From Paulownia fortunei (Eukaryota > Streptophyta > Magnoliopsida > Lamiales > Paulowniaceae), in contig CM033113.1 of the NCBI GenBank assembly GCA_019321725.1, positions 9,672,001-9,736,000 of the forward strand: 64,000 bases of DNA, in the 5' to 3' direction. This document shows, one piece after another, positions 30,681 to 43,789 of the stretch (its first letter is position 1; each line of letters opens with the position of its first letter). Made by a program: the position numbers and the translations under genes. Below the pieces are notes generated by a model. The model was given only the letters and a program-made list of their open reading frames with translations. It was not told the origin of the DNA and searched no databases.

Positions 30681-32640
30681 ATGTTGGGTTCGCATGATCC
30701 TGGGGTATGCGCAGCGAAAAATTAAAATTTTTAAAAATATCATACCATAACAATTATAGCAATACCCTAGATCTGATATGATTTTTAATGATCTCGCAAT
30801 TTTCAATGGTTATAATAAAACAATTAAAGTTTTGATTTATACATTTCTATGCAGTTCGGTTGTCGTATGATATGAAACAATCAATTGCTAGCCTTTTTTT
30901 CTAAATTTAGTTCACGGGGATTCAAACATCTCCCCTCTAAAGTAGTCCACTTTAAGCAAGAATACAAAATCAAAATTTATTTAGCAATTTTGATTTCTTT
31001 TCTAATCTACTTTATAGAGTGTGTATAGAAAATATTAATTCTTGTTATCAACTAGTGATAAAAAAAATTAATACTTAAAAATAAAAGATGGAATTTTTGG
31101 AGAAAAAAGATGGATGAAGAAAACAATTTTCTTTTATTTATCTATATATGGCTGAAAATTAGAGGATGATTTCGGCCACGATATAGTTATAGGGGGTATA
31201 AAATTTCAAGAGTCATGCTCTTAATATTTTGTATCTCTTTTTGATTGGTTGAAAAATATTTTGGTTCATCCAAACTTCTTCCAATTTTATTTCTTTCATT
31301 TCTTCCAAAGCTATTCAAGATTACTCAAAAATTCCAAACTCTTTACTTTCTATCCTTTTTCAACCACTTTCATGAATCTCTCCTAATAAGCCTTTGTGAA
31401 TTAGGTTTGGACTTAAAATAAATCTCACAATTAATTTAATTAATTATTTTACTCAAATTAATTAATTTCATCTAACCTATCTAATCAAATTAGATCCAAT
31501 GAAATAATCTAATTATTTAATTAGGTAAATTAATTTAATAATTAAATTAATTTATGAACTATATATTTAATTTAATCCAATCAAATGATTGTTTAACTTT
31601 AATTGGGCTCCCTAATCTTATTAGGTTTAATTAAATAATTTAATTATTTAATTGAATAATTAATTCAACTCTTTGAATTAATTTAGTTCTCAAATAATTA
31701 ATCTCTATTAATTAATTCGATCCAACCATTTGGATCAATGTCTAAATTAAAAATATTTCATTTCAAATTGTGTGTGACCCTTTAGGTTCACAACTAAATT
31801 TTGAGTGGATTTGCAATATTTGCAACTTATAAATAATAATAATTATTTTAATTAATTAATTTGCTTGAAATTAACTCTTTAATTTTAAGAAGCTCACAAG
31901 TCATCGGAAATACCTAACAAGTATATCATAATTATTTAGACTTAAGTGAAATAGCGAATGAATTTATTTAAATTACGAATATCATACACACAAGGTTCTT
32001 CTGTCAACTAATCTCCAGATTAAGTTTATGATTCCGTTTCAAATTTTAATAACTTATGACGAATTGTTAGAGAACTCTATTTAACATTTATCATACCTTG
32101 GCCAATGACTTGTGAATCATGAACTATGAAAATATAAGAGATTCACTTGTTCTGTCAAACAAGTGACGGATCCTTTGTTCACCACTCATTAACATCCATA
32201 CATATCAATGCAACATCCAACGTATCCCCTTTGCAATTATCAAGTAAATAGAAGATACATCAAAATGAAACACAACATATTAAAGGCTACCATGGTGGTT
32301 CAAGTCAAAAGACTAAGTGTACCATCGTAACATGAAAATTCTTATTTCGGTAAATAAGTTTCCAATTAAGAATTTCCAGTGGTATGTTCAGTGTACTTGT
32401 TCCCTAACAAGCACCCGCATACATGTACTAACGTAACTATGCCAATGTCCATAGAACGAGACATCTTCCTCATGCGAGTATGCATCGTATGCGCGAGTCT
32501 ATTGAGCTATTTGATGTTCCTTTTCAAAAAGCTATTGATTCGAAACTAATTTAAGATCAAACTCATAGAGACATATTCCATAATCACCATCAAACGCATG
32601 ACCATGCCACGTAATTAAGTTTGGTTTAAGGATTTTATCT
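30681..32640. mobile_element. Probable LTR-retroelement relic
   Basis: Starts TGTTGGGTTCGCATGATCCT and later contains non-coding blocks such as GGCTACCATGGTGG and CTTGTTCCCTAACAAGCACC that I recall from long plant copia LTRs. No reading frame or second LTR supports this, so the call rests on recalled similarity only. An A/T-only palindrome-rich stretch lies at about 31430-31730. Confidence 0.35.
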
Positions 32641-33744
32641 AATTACAATATACAATTAAAGATAAAAAATTTTGTCTTTTTATTAATATGATTTGAAAAA
32701 AATTATTTTTATAAATACAAAAGTATAAAGGATGCATAATTTAATTAGCACGTCGGGCACTACTCTAACAATAAATAATGGTGGTACTTTCATTAATGGT
32801 ACTGCGACCAATATCATTTATATTAAAAGTATCATCATTTATCGTGTATTTATCATTGATAATAATAAAAAAATATTAAAATATATTTTTATTTATTTTT
32901 ACTTTTGCATGAAAAGACAGGAAAAATGTGCAATATGGACTAATAAAGTATATTGTGATAAAATTTTGATTTGAAATTGATATTGAGGGAGAAAATGATA
33001 TAATAAATACAAATTTAATTGATAAAGTGCTTAAAATTTACTTTGAATGATAAAATGTTAAAATATTTCAGTTTGAGATAGCAAAGTGTAAAAAAAAATA
33101 TTTTTGAAGAATAATGTTTGGGTGAAATGACATCTATCTTATATAAATGTTATTTGCATTAAGTTTAACATTTTATTGATTTATAAAGTTTAATAATCAC
33201 TACCCCTTCAATTAATTACACACTATTATATCTTTATAATTTAGTAACTTCCTAATCCCTCAATCATAAACTTTTCAATTAAATATTGATGGCTCGTCTC
33301 TAGGAAATCCAAGTAAAGTGGGTATTGGAGGAATTTTCATACAATAAAGGCATCTTTGCAACGGCCTTTTCTATCCACATCGGTACCAACATTAACAACA
33401 AAGCATAAATTTGGCCCTTTCGAGGATTGCTTCTTCTGATGGTGATGATGACTATTTTGACAGCAGGCCATCATTTCTGTATGATATTTTGTAGAATGAC
33501 CTCAAATAAACTTTTGCAAAATCTTGCATATCGTCAATATTTTTTTAAAAAAAAATATAAAAATAATAGTATGCATGTGATGCTTTTACTGTTAAAAAAC
33601 ACCTACAATTAATAATTGTAATTCAAATTATATATTTAAAGAGAAAAAAGTTATTATAAAAAATATAAATATCCACATATAACTGAAGTCGTATCCAATA
33701 TTTTGTAATTATAAAATTTTAATCCCATTTGTATATTAATCAAT

Positions 33745-33800
33745 TTCGATAATAGTCGTTGTTACTCGCATATTCGATAATAGTCTTTGTTACTCCCATA
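33745..33800. repeat. 28-bp tandem duplication
   Basis: Two adjacent units, TTCGATAATAGTCGTTGTTA... and TTCGATAATAGTCTTTGTTA..., at 33745-33772 and 33773-33800, differing at two positions. Confidence 0.9.
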
Positions 33801-34218
33801 ATCAAATATTTCTTCAACACAATGAAACCCTAATGAGGTCAATTTTGTTATTTACCCTAAAATTCTAATATTGTATATGGTGTTAAGCTTCAGACTTATT
33901 TATTTCAGTCCACCAGAGTCGTTAAATGCAAGAATTGGACAATTCAATCTAGTTTGAAATTAATCTATAGTACCTATATTATTGTTGACTTGGCAAGATG
34001 AATCAATGGATTTAACGAATGAAATCTTATCCAGCTGGTCTAGAATGAGCCTGTAAGACTGTAAAAGCATGAGGTCTTAGATTTTATTAGTTATTGATGG
34101 TTTGTAATTAATTATTAATATATTAATGTAACATTATAATTAATCACTTCCAAAAAAGAAAAAAAGAAAAAATCAATGGATTTGAACTAGATGCAAATTA
34201 TCATTGACAATACAAGTA

Positions 34219-34275
34219 TATTTTTTATTTTTCATTTTTCATTTTTCATTTTTTTTATTTTTTATTTTTATTTTT
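34219..34275. repeat. T-rich low-complexity repeat
   Basis: Repeats of TTTTTCA and TTTTTA. No function is suggested. Confidence 0.8.
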
Positions 34276-35386
34276 AACAAAACACAAGTATAATACTTAG
34301 AAAGATATGAAATTGTGGAGATACCTTTCACACAAGCATTTCCTTACCATTTTCGTTCAAAGTTAAATACAAAAATATTAATATATCTCAAACTCAGGGA
34401 TACCCTAAATTTATTTTGCATGCATTTATTTTTTATCTGAATTTGAGAATATCTAACAAAATAAGATATACATGAATTTTTATAAATGCTAAATTAATAC
34501 TCAAGTTTTGTAATTAATATTAAATTGATACATGTATTTTTTTTTATTAATAACCGATATTTATTTTAAATGTCAAATTGATACATAATGAATGTGCTCC
34601 ATCAATTTCTTCATTTATAAGTTTTTTAATAGTGATGGATATACCCTCTAAACTCTAATTTAATTTCAAGTATCCATTTAATTTTCATAGTATATTAATA
34701 TGACTAAATGAATTCTATCACTATAACAATGTAAAAATAAAACCGAGTAATAATAAACAATCCTATGAGCAAGAGATGTAAATAGTTTAGTAATAAAACT
34801 AAAAGTTAAAATAGACTTAGATAGAGAGCAATAGTTTTGAAAATAAAAATTTATGAGACGATGTTTTAATTTTAATTTTCAAAAAGAATTGAGATATAAG
34901 AAAAATAATGGAGAGAATAAGACAACCAAAATCCAATAAAAGAAAAGCACATTATTTTGTCCAGTCCTTTTTCTTAAATATTAACTTTTAAAACTTGTAT
35001 TCAAAATCTCATCTCATAATATTTTTTTATTTTCAAAGCTTTGCTCCCTATTTAGATATATTTAAATTTAAATTTTTATTATTAAAATTTTAAAGATATT
35101 TAAAAACTTATATACTTTAACTTGTATATCTTACTTATATGATTGTTTATTATTACTCAATTTTATATTATGTTATCATAATGATAGACTTTATCTATCA
35201 CCAAAAATTAATTGAAAGGATATTTTCATCATTATAAAAATCTAAATGGAGAATTTGATTGTGCCATCAATATGTACGATATTTTATTGGATTAAGTATT
35301 AATTATAATATTATTATAAACTTATGTATCATTTTGATATTACTAGCAAAATTTGGGTACCCAAAAATAATTTTTTTACAACTGGG

Positions 35387-35427
35387 GATGGGGAGGGTGG
35401 TGGGGTGGGGTGGGGTGGAGAGGGGGC
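35387..35427 (+). repeat. G-run tract with quadruplex potential
   Basis: At least six runs of three or more G in about 40 bases, including GGGGTGGGGTGGGGTGG, separated by one to three bases. It sits in strongly AT-rich DNA about 1 kb upstream of the start codon at 36466. Confidence 0.8.
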
Positions 35428-36465
35428 TGGCAAACACAGTGGCGAGTTGCAGCTGAAATCATCACTCTCTGTCTTGTAACCGACGAAACTACCAATGGCA
35501 CCTTACCAACAAAGCATTCCCAATCCCCAAATCGCCCAATCACTGGCAAACAAAATTAATTTATTCCTCCACCCTCAATACTATAATACTATAATACCGT
35601 ATATCCAATCCACATATCCTCACACACATTGGATCAACAAATAAAATATTGGAATTTGACATTGAAATATTGAATTATGTTGATATTTTAGATGTAAAGA
35701 AAAAGTTGAAGAGAGAAGAAGAAAGTAAATTACGAGGTTTGATTATTTAACCTATGTTTATTGACAAAATATTTAAGGGGTTATTATTATTTTTTTTTTA
35801 TAGAAGGAGGATATTTATTGGTTCTTTAATTCTTAGTTAAATTATATATATTTTTTAATTTTAATATTATAATGAATACTTAATTATATAGATGAATTAA
35901 ATGTGTCAAGAAATGAAAAAATTACTCTAAAATCTAATAAAAAATGTCACAATAATTAATTAGATATATTGTTGTGATATTGTAATTATATTAAAATATC
36001 AACTTTTTATTCTTAACTTCACTCTCAATTCAATATGGAAATCTTAATTGAAATATTTTTTTTTCTTTTTCTATAAAGTGTTCGATCAATAATAAATAAA
36101 AAAATAAAAAATGATAAGAACCTGCTTTGATACCATATTAATATTTTAGATGTAAAGAGAAAATAAAAAAAAATACAAAGTGAAATACAGGATTTAGTAC
36201 CTAAAACCACAGACAAAACACCCTAAATTATATTATTTTTTAATTTGATATTACAATAAACATATGTTCATATAAAAAAAATAAAAAAAATTTACTTCAA
36301 AATCAAATAAAAAAATATCATTATAATTAATTGGCTATATTATCAATATCTTGTAATTACAGCCAAAAAAACAACTCTTCATTCTTAACAATTCAACCGC
36401 CATCCCAGTTGGCATCATCGTCGCTCCAGTTGGTATTAAATTGAAATCCTCCTTCCCAACAAGAA

Positions 36466-38458
36466 ATGCTTTCCAATTTCCGATTCTTGCAATTTTCGGC
36501 AACTTTTTCTTCTCCCAAGAAGAAGCCTTCTTTTCCGCAAATCGTTACATTTACTGCAAAGTTTCGACCGCAAATGGGGTCGGCTTCCTATTCGACGTCG
36601 TCTGGTTCCTCGTCCAAGTTGCTTTTCCGTCAGCTTTTTGAGAAGGAGTCGTCTACCTACACTTACCTTCTTGCCGATGCTTCTCACCCTGATAAACCAG
36701 CTCTGGTCACTTTTTTTCTTGCCTTGATTTTCTCCCTGAGACTTTAAATTTGTGATTCACGTTATTGTGTTCTGTTATTTTTCTAATTTTCAGGGTAATT
36801 GGATTGTCACATTGTGTTTAGAGTACCAGGGTTTGGGTTAATTGGGCTTGTTTTCTGAGCTTTGACGAGGGTGTGGCTGAGTTGTTGAAGTAGTTGCATT
36901 TTTTATTCTTTTCGGATCAAGTTTATACCATCTAGGAAATTTGACTTTATTTAGGAAAAGTAGGTGTTAGAATGAAGATGGTTTGCTTTCTCCTTTAAGA
37001 CTGCTGTAGTTAGCTCCTTAAATTCTCTAATTAACAGTTTGCTGGACCACTTGGAGAGAGACAGATGATGCAAAATTACTGGGGCATGTTTTTACTTCAG
37101 CACTCCTTTCTTTTTCTTCTTCCCTTCTGAACTTTCTCGTTATGTTTGGTCTTTGAATTTGGGTGAGGAAAATGGTATGAAAAATCTTTTCCGCGATGGT
37201 ACTTTGTGCTTTATTTTTTTTTAACCTTTTCATTTTCTTTTTCCTCACCAAAATCTAAGTTCCTAACATAGCATTTATGCCTATCATATTGGAAAGCAAT
37301 GGTAATTTTAAGGTCTTATTTTGTGTATTTGAGATTTTTGGATGTGCAAGTATGGGCCATGAGTTATTTGTTTTATGCAGTCAGGTAGTTGTAGTAGGTA
37401 ATAGAAAAGAAAGTAATATACAGTTACAGAAAAATAATGTACTTTGGTTTTCAGTTTTGGATATCTTGGGAGCTGATCCAAACATCTGATCAGTTCATGC
37501 GTCATAAGAATTTTGACATCTTTTATATTGTCTAGTTGAATTCTTGATTTATGTACTGATACAACTTATTCTTCACACAGTTGGTTGACCCAGTAGACAA
37601 GACTGTGGACAGGGATCTTTCTCTTGTGAAAGAGTTGGGTTTGAAGCTTATATATGCAATCAATACTCATGTACATGCAGATCACGTCACTGGCAGTGGC
37701 TTGCTTAAGGTTTGTCCTAACTTCTTAGGCTTTTTGATACAGTGACTACGCAATTCTTTTTTTTTTTTTCTTTTTTTTTTACCTTTCAAATTCTGTAGTG
37801 TTATAGATCTGAATTTTAAGTATTTGGTGCGTATTAATACTGGGCAAAACTGCAAAATATTTTGCTTGATAGATCGAAATTCTACGGCATCATTCTAACC
37901 TGTTTTCTTGTTTACATGGCTATATCCTGCAGAGTAAGGTTCCTGGAGTAAAATCTATCATTTCTAAAGCAAGCAATGCAAAAGCTGACCTTTTCATTGA
38001 GCCTGGTGATAAAATCTGTTTTGGTGATCTCTTTCTGGAGGTATATGAAATTGCTATATTTTTGTACAAACCACAAGCATTTCTATCCATAATATAAGAT
38101 AAACCAGGAGATATATATTTGAAGTAGTAGTAATATATTGGTTGACATGGGTAAGGGAATTGAACTAATTATAATATTCCTACAATAAGATTTTGGAGAT
38201 CAAGTGCTAGATTGCCCATGTGCTATCTTTTGCTTGTTAACTTTTGTAAACACATGATGTGGTGCCAGTTGAACCTTTGAAATTGCTAAAATGTATGACT
38301 GACACTAATAATTTTTAATTATACTTGTCAAAGGCACCTACAGAATTGCTACCCCTTAGGCTCTAATTTTCATTCCTTGATCTTCTTCACTTTAATTACC
38401 TAAGCCTATTTGTTTACGGATCAAATGTAATTGAAGTGTTGGACTCCTGCAGTATGTA

Positions 38459-38510
<52 letters not shown>

Positions 38511-40643
38511 TCCTGCCTTTGAAGGAAATAAATAGCAAGGAAAAAGTTCCAAGTTTGTTCAAAAAGAGCAGAAAGAAGACAAGTAGTATGGTGGCAGTAG
38601 AATGCTTTCATTTGAATCTTTTAAGACTCTCAGAAATGAGACATTAAATGTGTATACCGATGTAGAGTATTTAAACATGACTGCATCAACCTATGCATGT
38701 AATCAGCCATTGAGGACTGTTTGCTCGGTTATCGTTTTCTCACTTCCTATAGTTGTATGATGTCTTGTTTTATCCTCTTATATCACCAACTTGTATTTCT
38801 TATCTTTTACAGGTTCTTGCAACCCCAGGTCATACACAAGGTTGTGTTACCTATGTGACAGGTGATGGACCTAATCAGCCTCAACCAAGGATGGCTTTTA
38901 CTGGTGATGCTTTATTAATTCGTGGATGTGGTAGGACAGATTTTCAGGTAGTTGCTTCATGAGAAAACCTATTGACCAAGTTTCACCTCGTGGATGTGGT
39001 GATGCTTTATTAATTCTTGGTGATGCTTTTCCAACCTTAAAGTCAAAGTTATGGTTTCTCTTCACCCCAACCTTGAACAATTTCTTTGATGCAAAGTTTA
39101 ATCGTCAGAGGGGAAAGGTGCTTTATCATCAGCGCAAAGCAGGGAACTAAAGAAAAAAAAAATTCCAGAATAAATGAATGAGATTATTTTTCTATATTTT
39201 GGTTATTCTTGCTATAGTCCTTTGTGGAGCAGTAATATTTAGTCAATCAGTTTGATGGTTGGGCCTCATACAAGTAGTGGAATTTCATGTTCTAAGGAGA
39301 AAAAGATGAGCATTGGTGTAGAAACTTCGACTCCTCCTGACGATATGACACAAGAAGGATATGCCATTAAACAACCTTGAACGGAAAAAAGTGGAAAGAG
39401 TATGCAAAAGCTCTACTCTTAGTGTAGAGTCCTTTGGCTTAAATGAAATATGAAGGACAGGATCAAAAGCTTTAGCTGGATGTGGGTTCTTAAAGTAGTT
39501 CTAACAATGCATTCAGTATATCTATAAAGAGGACACCATTCATTTCTGCTTGTTAAAACCTTATGTTTTCAGAATTGAGCAGACGTGTGCACAATCAGTC
39601 TAGAAAATATTCTCACTTAGTCCATTTATCCTCTATCAGGACAATTATGTGCAAGCCAAATGTGGCTTTATGATTTGTGCAGTTGTTTCTGCATGCTGAA
39701 ATTGAACTCTTGTTACTCTTTTCTCAGGGTGGAAGTTCTGAGCAGCTTTACAAGTCGGTTCATTCACAGGTAAGAATGCAGATAACATATTCATAAACTG
39801 AACATACTTCAGAAACTTGTGAATTTTAATACTTATTTATTCACAACCATTACCTAACGTCCTCGGAGTATTTGCTCCAAACAGATCTTTACGTTGCCTA
39901 AAGACACATTTGTGTATCCTGCTCATGACTACAAGGGGTTCTCTGTGAGTATACATCTAAAATTTGCTGTTTTTTCTTGATGCATACACGACTGAAGTTG
40001 CTTATTCACAAGTGTGGGTTCTTAGGTGAGTACTGTGGGAGAGGAGATGCTATGCAATCCCCGCCTGACAAAAGATGAGGTGATTCCACTGCTAAAAAAG
40101 TTATTGTGCTAATTCTATCTTTTGAGGAATAAATAATAAAATATCCAACCTGACATAAGAAGCACGAGATTTTTAATAAGAATTCATGCCATTTTGCCAA
40201 AGATATCTATCTTGTTGGGAGTAGGCTTGTGTGGCGAAATTTATTTTCATATCACTTGACTGCAGACTCTTGTCTCTTCGATTCTAAATTACACACCAAA
40301 GACCTTTATGCATAAACAGTTGTAATTCCATCTTACTTCTAAAAACAAATTGTATTCTATAAATTACATATTAGGATCCACTGAAATTTACTAATGTGTT
40401 ATAATCTGATAAGTGGTCTTTCGCAGGAAACATTCAAAAACATCATGGCAAGTAAGTAATGGCCGTTCAAGTATTGAAACTCTGGTTAATTCATTCAAGT
40501 TCATCATATTATATTCCAACAATTGCTGATAATTCATTTTCAACTTTACAGATTTGAACTTGTCATATCCAAAGATGATGGACATAGCAGTCCCTGCTAA
40601 TATGGTTTGTGGTTTGCAAGACATCGAATCCAAAGCCTCATAA
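36466..40643 (+). CDS. ETHE1: ETHE1-type persulfide dioxygenase (GLY3-like)
   Basis: Metallo-beta-lactamase-fold iron enzyme that oxidises glutathione persulfide in mitochondria; historically listed as glyoxalase II 3 in plants. Nine exons: 36466-36705, 37581-37709, 37933-38040, 38813-38947, 39728-39769, 39885-39944, 40026-40079, 40427-40451, 40552-40643. They join in frame to 294 aa, the length I recall for Arabidopsis At1g53580. Visible metal ligands are THVHADH (H110, H112, D114, H115), H166 in [14 protein letters not shown]191 in [17 protein letters not shown] and H232 in YPAHDYKG. The Ser/Lys/Phe-rich first ~45 residues look like a mitochondrial presequence. A Met at codon 37 (GSASYS follows) is a possible internal start for a non-targeted form. 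Intron 4 holds a shuffled copy of exon 4 sequence. Confidence 0.93.
38457..38504. repeat. (TA)n(GA)n microsatellite in intron 3 of the ETHE1 gene
   Basis: About 11 TA units followed by about 13 GA units, all intronic. Likely length-polymorphic. Confidence 0.95.
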
Positions 40644-40736
40644 TCTTGCTTTGGAGGTCCTGGCCATCATTCTCAGAGGGCCAACAGTTTGTGTTAAGTA
40701 TATTGCAGAATGTTGCACTTGGTAGGCAAAGTGTTG

Positions 40737-40742
40737 AATAAA
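40737..40742 (+). terminator. Poly(A) signal of the ETHE1 gene
   Basis: AATAAA in GTTGAATAAAACGG, placed 94 bases downstream of the TAA at 40641-40643. Confidence 0.5.
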
Positions 40743-41763
40743 ACGGCCTTAACTACGAGGCTTAAACATGAAATGCTGCATTTGTTGTACTGCTATAAAT
40801 AGATTGTTACTGAGGAGAAAAAGATGAAATGTGGAGAAGAGAGCCTTTATCTCCAATTTGAAGGTCTTGTTAAAAATTCTAATAACATCGAGTATTGAAA
40901 ATTTCATCTGCCTTCGTAGTTCAGCTGTGCTGCAAAGTTGGATTGAAATTTCTGCCTCGGGAAAGAATTGAGCTTCTGATAGGCAGTTCAGCCTTGTTAT
41001 TGCCAACTGCATTTTCAACTGTACTGTTGCTTAATTGGGCCATAAAACATTGTTATATTTTGAACTTTATGTCTTCCAACATTTTTAATTGTACATGTTT
41101 ACCATCTTCATTTTTTCTTAAAACTACAACAAATATCATAACTATAAATTAAATACTGAGAGCTTATTTTCAACCAAAGAAAAAGAGAAAAATTAACGTC
41201 AATACATCACATATTGCGATATAATTCCCCGGAAAATTCTATTGTTCGATGATTATTTTGTTGAATTTTCACATAATTAAAACAAAAAATGAGCGAACTC
41301 TTTTTTGGTTCAGTCGATCATGAAATCTTTCATATATTTCATCGATTAACTTGATGAACTCATAATTATGTAGTAGACTTTGTGCCTGTAGGCATGGTGA
41401 TACTCGTCAAGCCGCTTTAGTGTATCCTCAAAGGCAGTGAGGCACCATAATTTACAAATGTCAAGTGAAATTTTACTTAAACCCGATTTAGATAAAAATT
41501 AATTACTCATATCCATGTATGAATTTTCTGGCAAACCCAGGTGGCAAAGGGAATATCAAAGATTTATTTCCTGCAAGCCAATAATATCTATTATCCAGAA
41601 AACCATGCCACTTGTGTCCCTTCTATTTGACAGCAAAATCCCAACTTTATCTGGTTGCTTAAGCATATGGTTCTGCACCACAATTCCAAAGATCTTAACC
41701 AGCCCCACAAAAAGTCCTGGTGGCCCTTATTCAGCCTTGTGGTCATTATTGTGTGCTACTAAT

Positions 41764-41783
41764 TCTCCTCCTCCTCCTCCTCC
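41764..41783 (+). promoter_or_regulatory. CTC-repeat pyrimidine patch upstream of LHCA3
   Basis: A run of CTC triplets about 45-60 bases before the start codon at 41827. Pyrimidine patches of this kind are common near transcription starts of plant photosynthesis genes; whether it lies in the core promoter or the leader is not known. Confidence 0.4.
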
Positions 41784-41826
41784 TTCGTTCAGGGGTAGCA
41801 CACTAGTAAACTGTACACGAAAGAAA

Positions 41827-43181
41827 ATGGCTACACAAGCATTGGTCTCTTCATCATCCATCTGCTCTTCGGCAGAGGCCGCCAGACAAATTCTTGGAGG
41901 CAGGCCAATTCATTCTTCAAGGAAGGTTTCCTTTGTTGTAAAGGCTGCTTCTACTCCTCCTGTCAAGGTTAACCTCCCACACACACACACACACACATAC
42001 ACACAGTGTTTCTGTCAGAATCTTGATCATGTTACATATATGAATTCAACATGGAACTATGTATAGATTTGATCCCAGGACCATAGTTGATATTACAAAT
42101 TTTTGTTGAGGAATTTGATAAAGAATGAGGATTGATACTTACAGTCAGTCTTTGATGATATTTTCCAGCAAGGAGCGGACAGGCCCCTCTGGTTTGCATC
42201 CAAGCAGAGTCTGTCCTATTTGGATGGAAGGTACTAATTAACTCGTGCATGCTTTCATTTTTTTTTGCGTTTACATTTTAGCATAGAGTTCTAGCCTACT
42301 CTTCATAAAAATGTATGTGAAATTGAAACGATTCTAACAACACATCTTCTCAAGTTCGTCCTAAGAAAGGCCAGTCATTTTGAACATATCTACCATGCAT
42401 ATAAGAGAAGTGGAAATGAAGGAAAAAACTCATATTATATGCAGAAAAGAACCCTCCTTGAGAATGCTAAATCCTAATCTAACTCTGTTCTCTTATGGGA
42501 ATTTAACTCGATGCATCTAAACATATTCAACTCCAATTAACTTTACAAGAATTCAATTTATTTCAGCCTTCCTGGTGACTACGGATTCGATCCATTAGGA
42601 CTCTCAGACCCGGAAGGCACTGGAGGATTCATCGAGCCCAGATGGCTAGCCTATGGAGAAATCATCAACGGGCGTTTCGCTATGTTGGGCGCAGCAGGAG
42701 CCATTGCACCCGAAATCCTGGGAAAAGCGGGCCTAATCCCAGCTGAAACAGCTCTGCCATGGTTCAAAACTGGAGTCATTCCCCCAGCCGGAACATACAA
42801 CTACTGGGCCGACTCATACACCCTATTCGTCCTGGAAATGGCGCTCATGGGCTTCGCAGAGCACCGGAGATTCCAGGACTGGGCCAAGCCAGGGTCCATG
42901 GGGAAGCAATACTTCTTGGGCCTGGAAAAGGGCTTGGGGGGTCCGGTGACCCGGCCTACCCTGGTGGCCCGTTCTTCAACCCTCTGGGGTTTGGGAAAGA
43001 TGAGAAATCAATGAAGGATTTGAAGTTGAAGGAGGTGAAGAATGGAAGATTGGCTATGTTGGCAATCTTGGGTTACTTTGTACAAGGCCTGGTGACCGGT
43101 GTTGGTCCATACCAAAACCTGCTGGATCATTTGGCTGATCCAGTGCACAACAATGTGTTGACCAGCCTCAAATTTCACTAA
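41827..43181 (+). CDS. LHCA3: Photosystem I antenna protein Lhca3, with a 1-bp frameshift as sequenced
   Basis: Chlorophyll a/b-binding protein of the PSI light-harvesting belt in the thylakoid membrane. Exons: 41827-41967, 42169-42230, 42567-43181. Transit peptide ~1-40 (Ser/Ala-rich), then the stroma-facing mature N-terminus with [20 protein letters not shown]. The first helix carries [20 protein letters not shown] (Glu and Asn/Arg chlorophyll ligands). The third helix carries [20 protein letters not shown]. The C-terminus is VLTSLKFH. The three exons total 818 bp, one short of 273 codons. The missing base lies in the six-G run at 42936-42941, where GLGG should be followed by [10 protein letters not shown]. 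Read literally, the protein stops after 216 aa at 43014 and loses the third helix. All else is well conserved, so a sequencing or assembly slip is more likely than a dead gene. Confidence 0.92.
41980..42005. repeat. (CA)n microsatellite in LHCA3 intron 1
   Basis: ACACACAC... tract interrupted by one T, shortly after the exon 1 donor. Confidence 0.9.
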
Positions 43182-43789
43182 ACTTGCAGCAATATTGTGA
43201 AACTCTCCCTCTTTCTCATGCTTCAAATTTGTAACATTCATCATGTGCAGAGTACTATTGAGCTTGCCCTATGTGTTCTATGACGACAGTTAATGTTGAG
43301 GACCTTCATCATACTTCCCCTCAGCTTGTTGCTACGACAAACTTAATTTGAGGATTTTCATGAAACATTTAATGGAGGATACTAACAAAAGGACTAATCA
43401 AATGCCACAAAAGGCTTTGTGTCGTCCTATTTTTGTTTTCGGTTTTAAGTTCTGTTGCCTCTCCTTGAGAATCTTTGATGGTTATCTGAAAGACTCAAAC
43501 TGTATCTTACATGCTTATATAGGGACTACACATTAGAGATTTGGGAAGATGCAGCAAGCTATAACAGCATGAAAAACTACAAAAGAAGCTACATTTGCTG
43601 CTTTCTTCTAGCAAAAACCATTTCTTCTCTTCTGTCACATTAAACTCATTTTGAGTCCACTGCATTCACCAAACATACGCAAAACAAGCAAGACAACTAG
43701 GCTATTAGACATAATTAAGACCAAAAAGAAATATAAAGTTAAAAGAGTCTTGGAACCAAGTTCCACATTCCATTCAGAAATTCCACATT
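43182..43789. other. Convergent 3' region between LHCA3 and the GARP gene
   Basis: No gene. It should hold the 3' UTRs of the + strand LHCA3 gene and of the minus-strand transcription factor. Confidence 0.5.

Larger units (their letters stand above)
32641..36465. other. AT-rich intergenic region upstream of the ETHE1-type gene
   Basis: About 3.8 kb with no supported gene. It holds a 28-bp tandem duplication at 33745-33800, a T-rich (TTTTTCA)n stretch at 34219-34275 and a G-run tract at 35387-35427. The last few hundred bases should contain the promoter of the gene at 36466. Confidence 0.5.
40644..41826. other. Intergenic between the ETHE1 and LHCA3 genes
   Basis: The first part is the ETHE1 3' UTR, with AATAAA at 40737-40742, 94 bases after the stop. 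The last few hundred bases should be the LHCA3 promoter. Short frames here are not supported as genes. Confidence 0.6.

Noticed and set aside
30684..30702. tRNA B-box-like GGTTCGCATGATCC
   Set aside because: No cloverleaf could be drawn around it, and it fits the start of an LTR-like repeat better.
36436..36687. Arg/Lys-rich minus frame of 83 codons
   Set aside because: Complement of ETHE1 exon 1.
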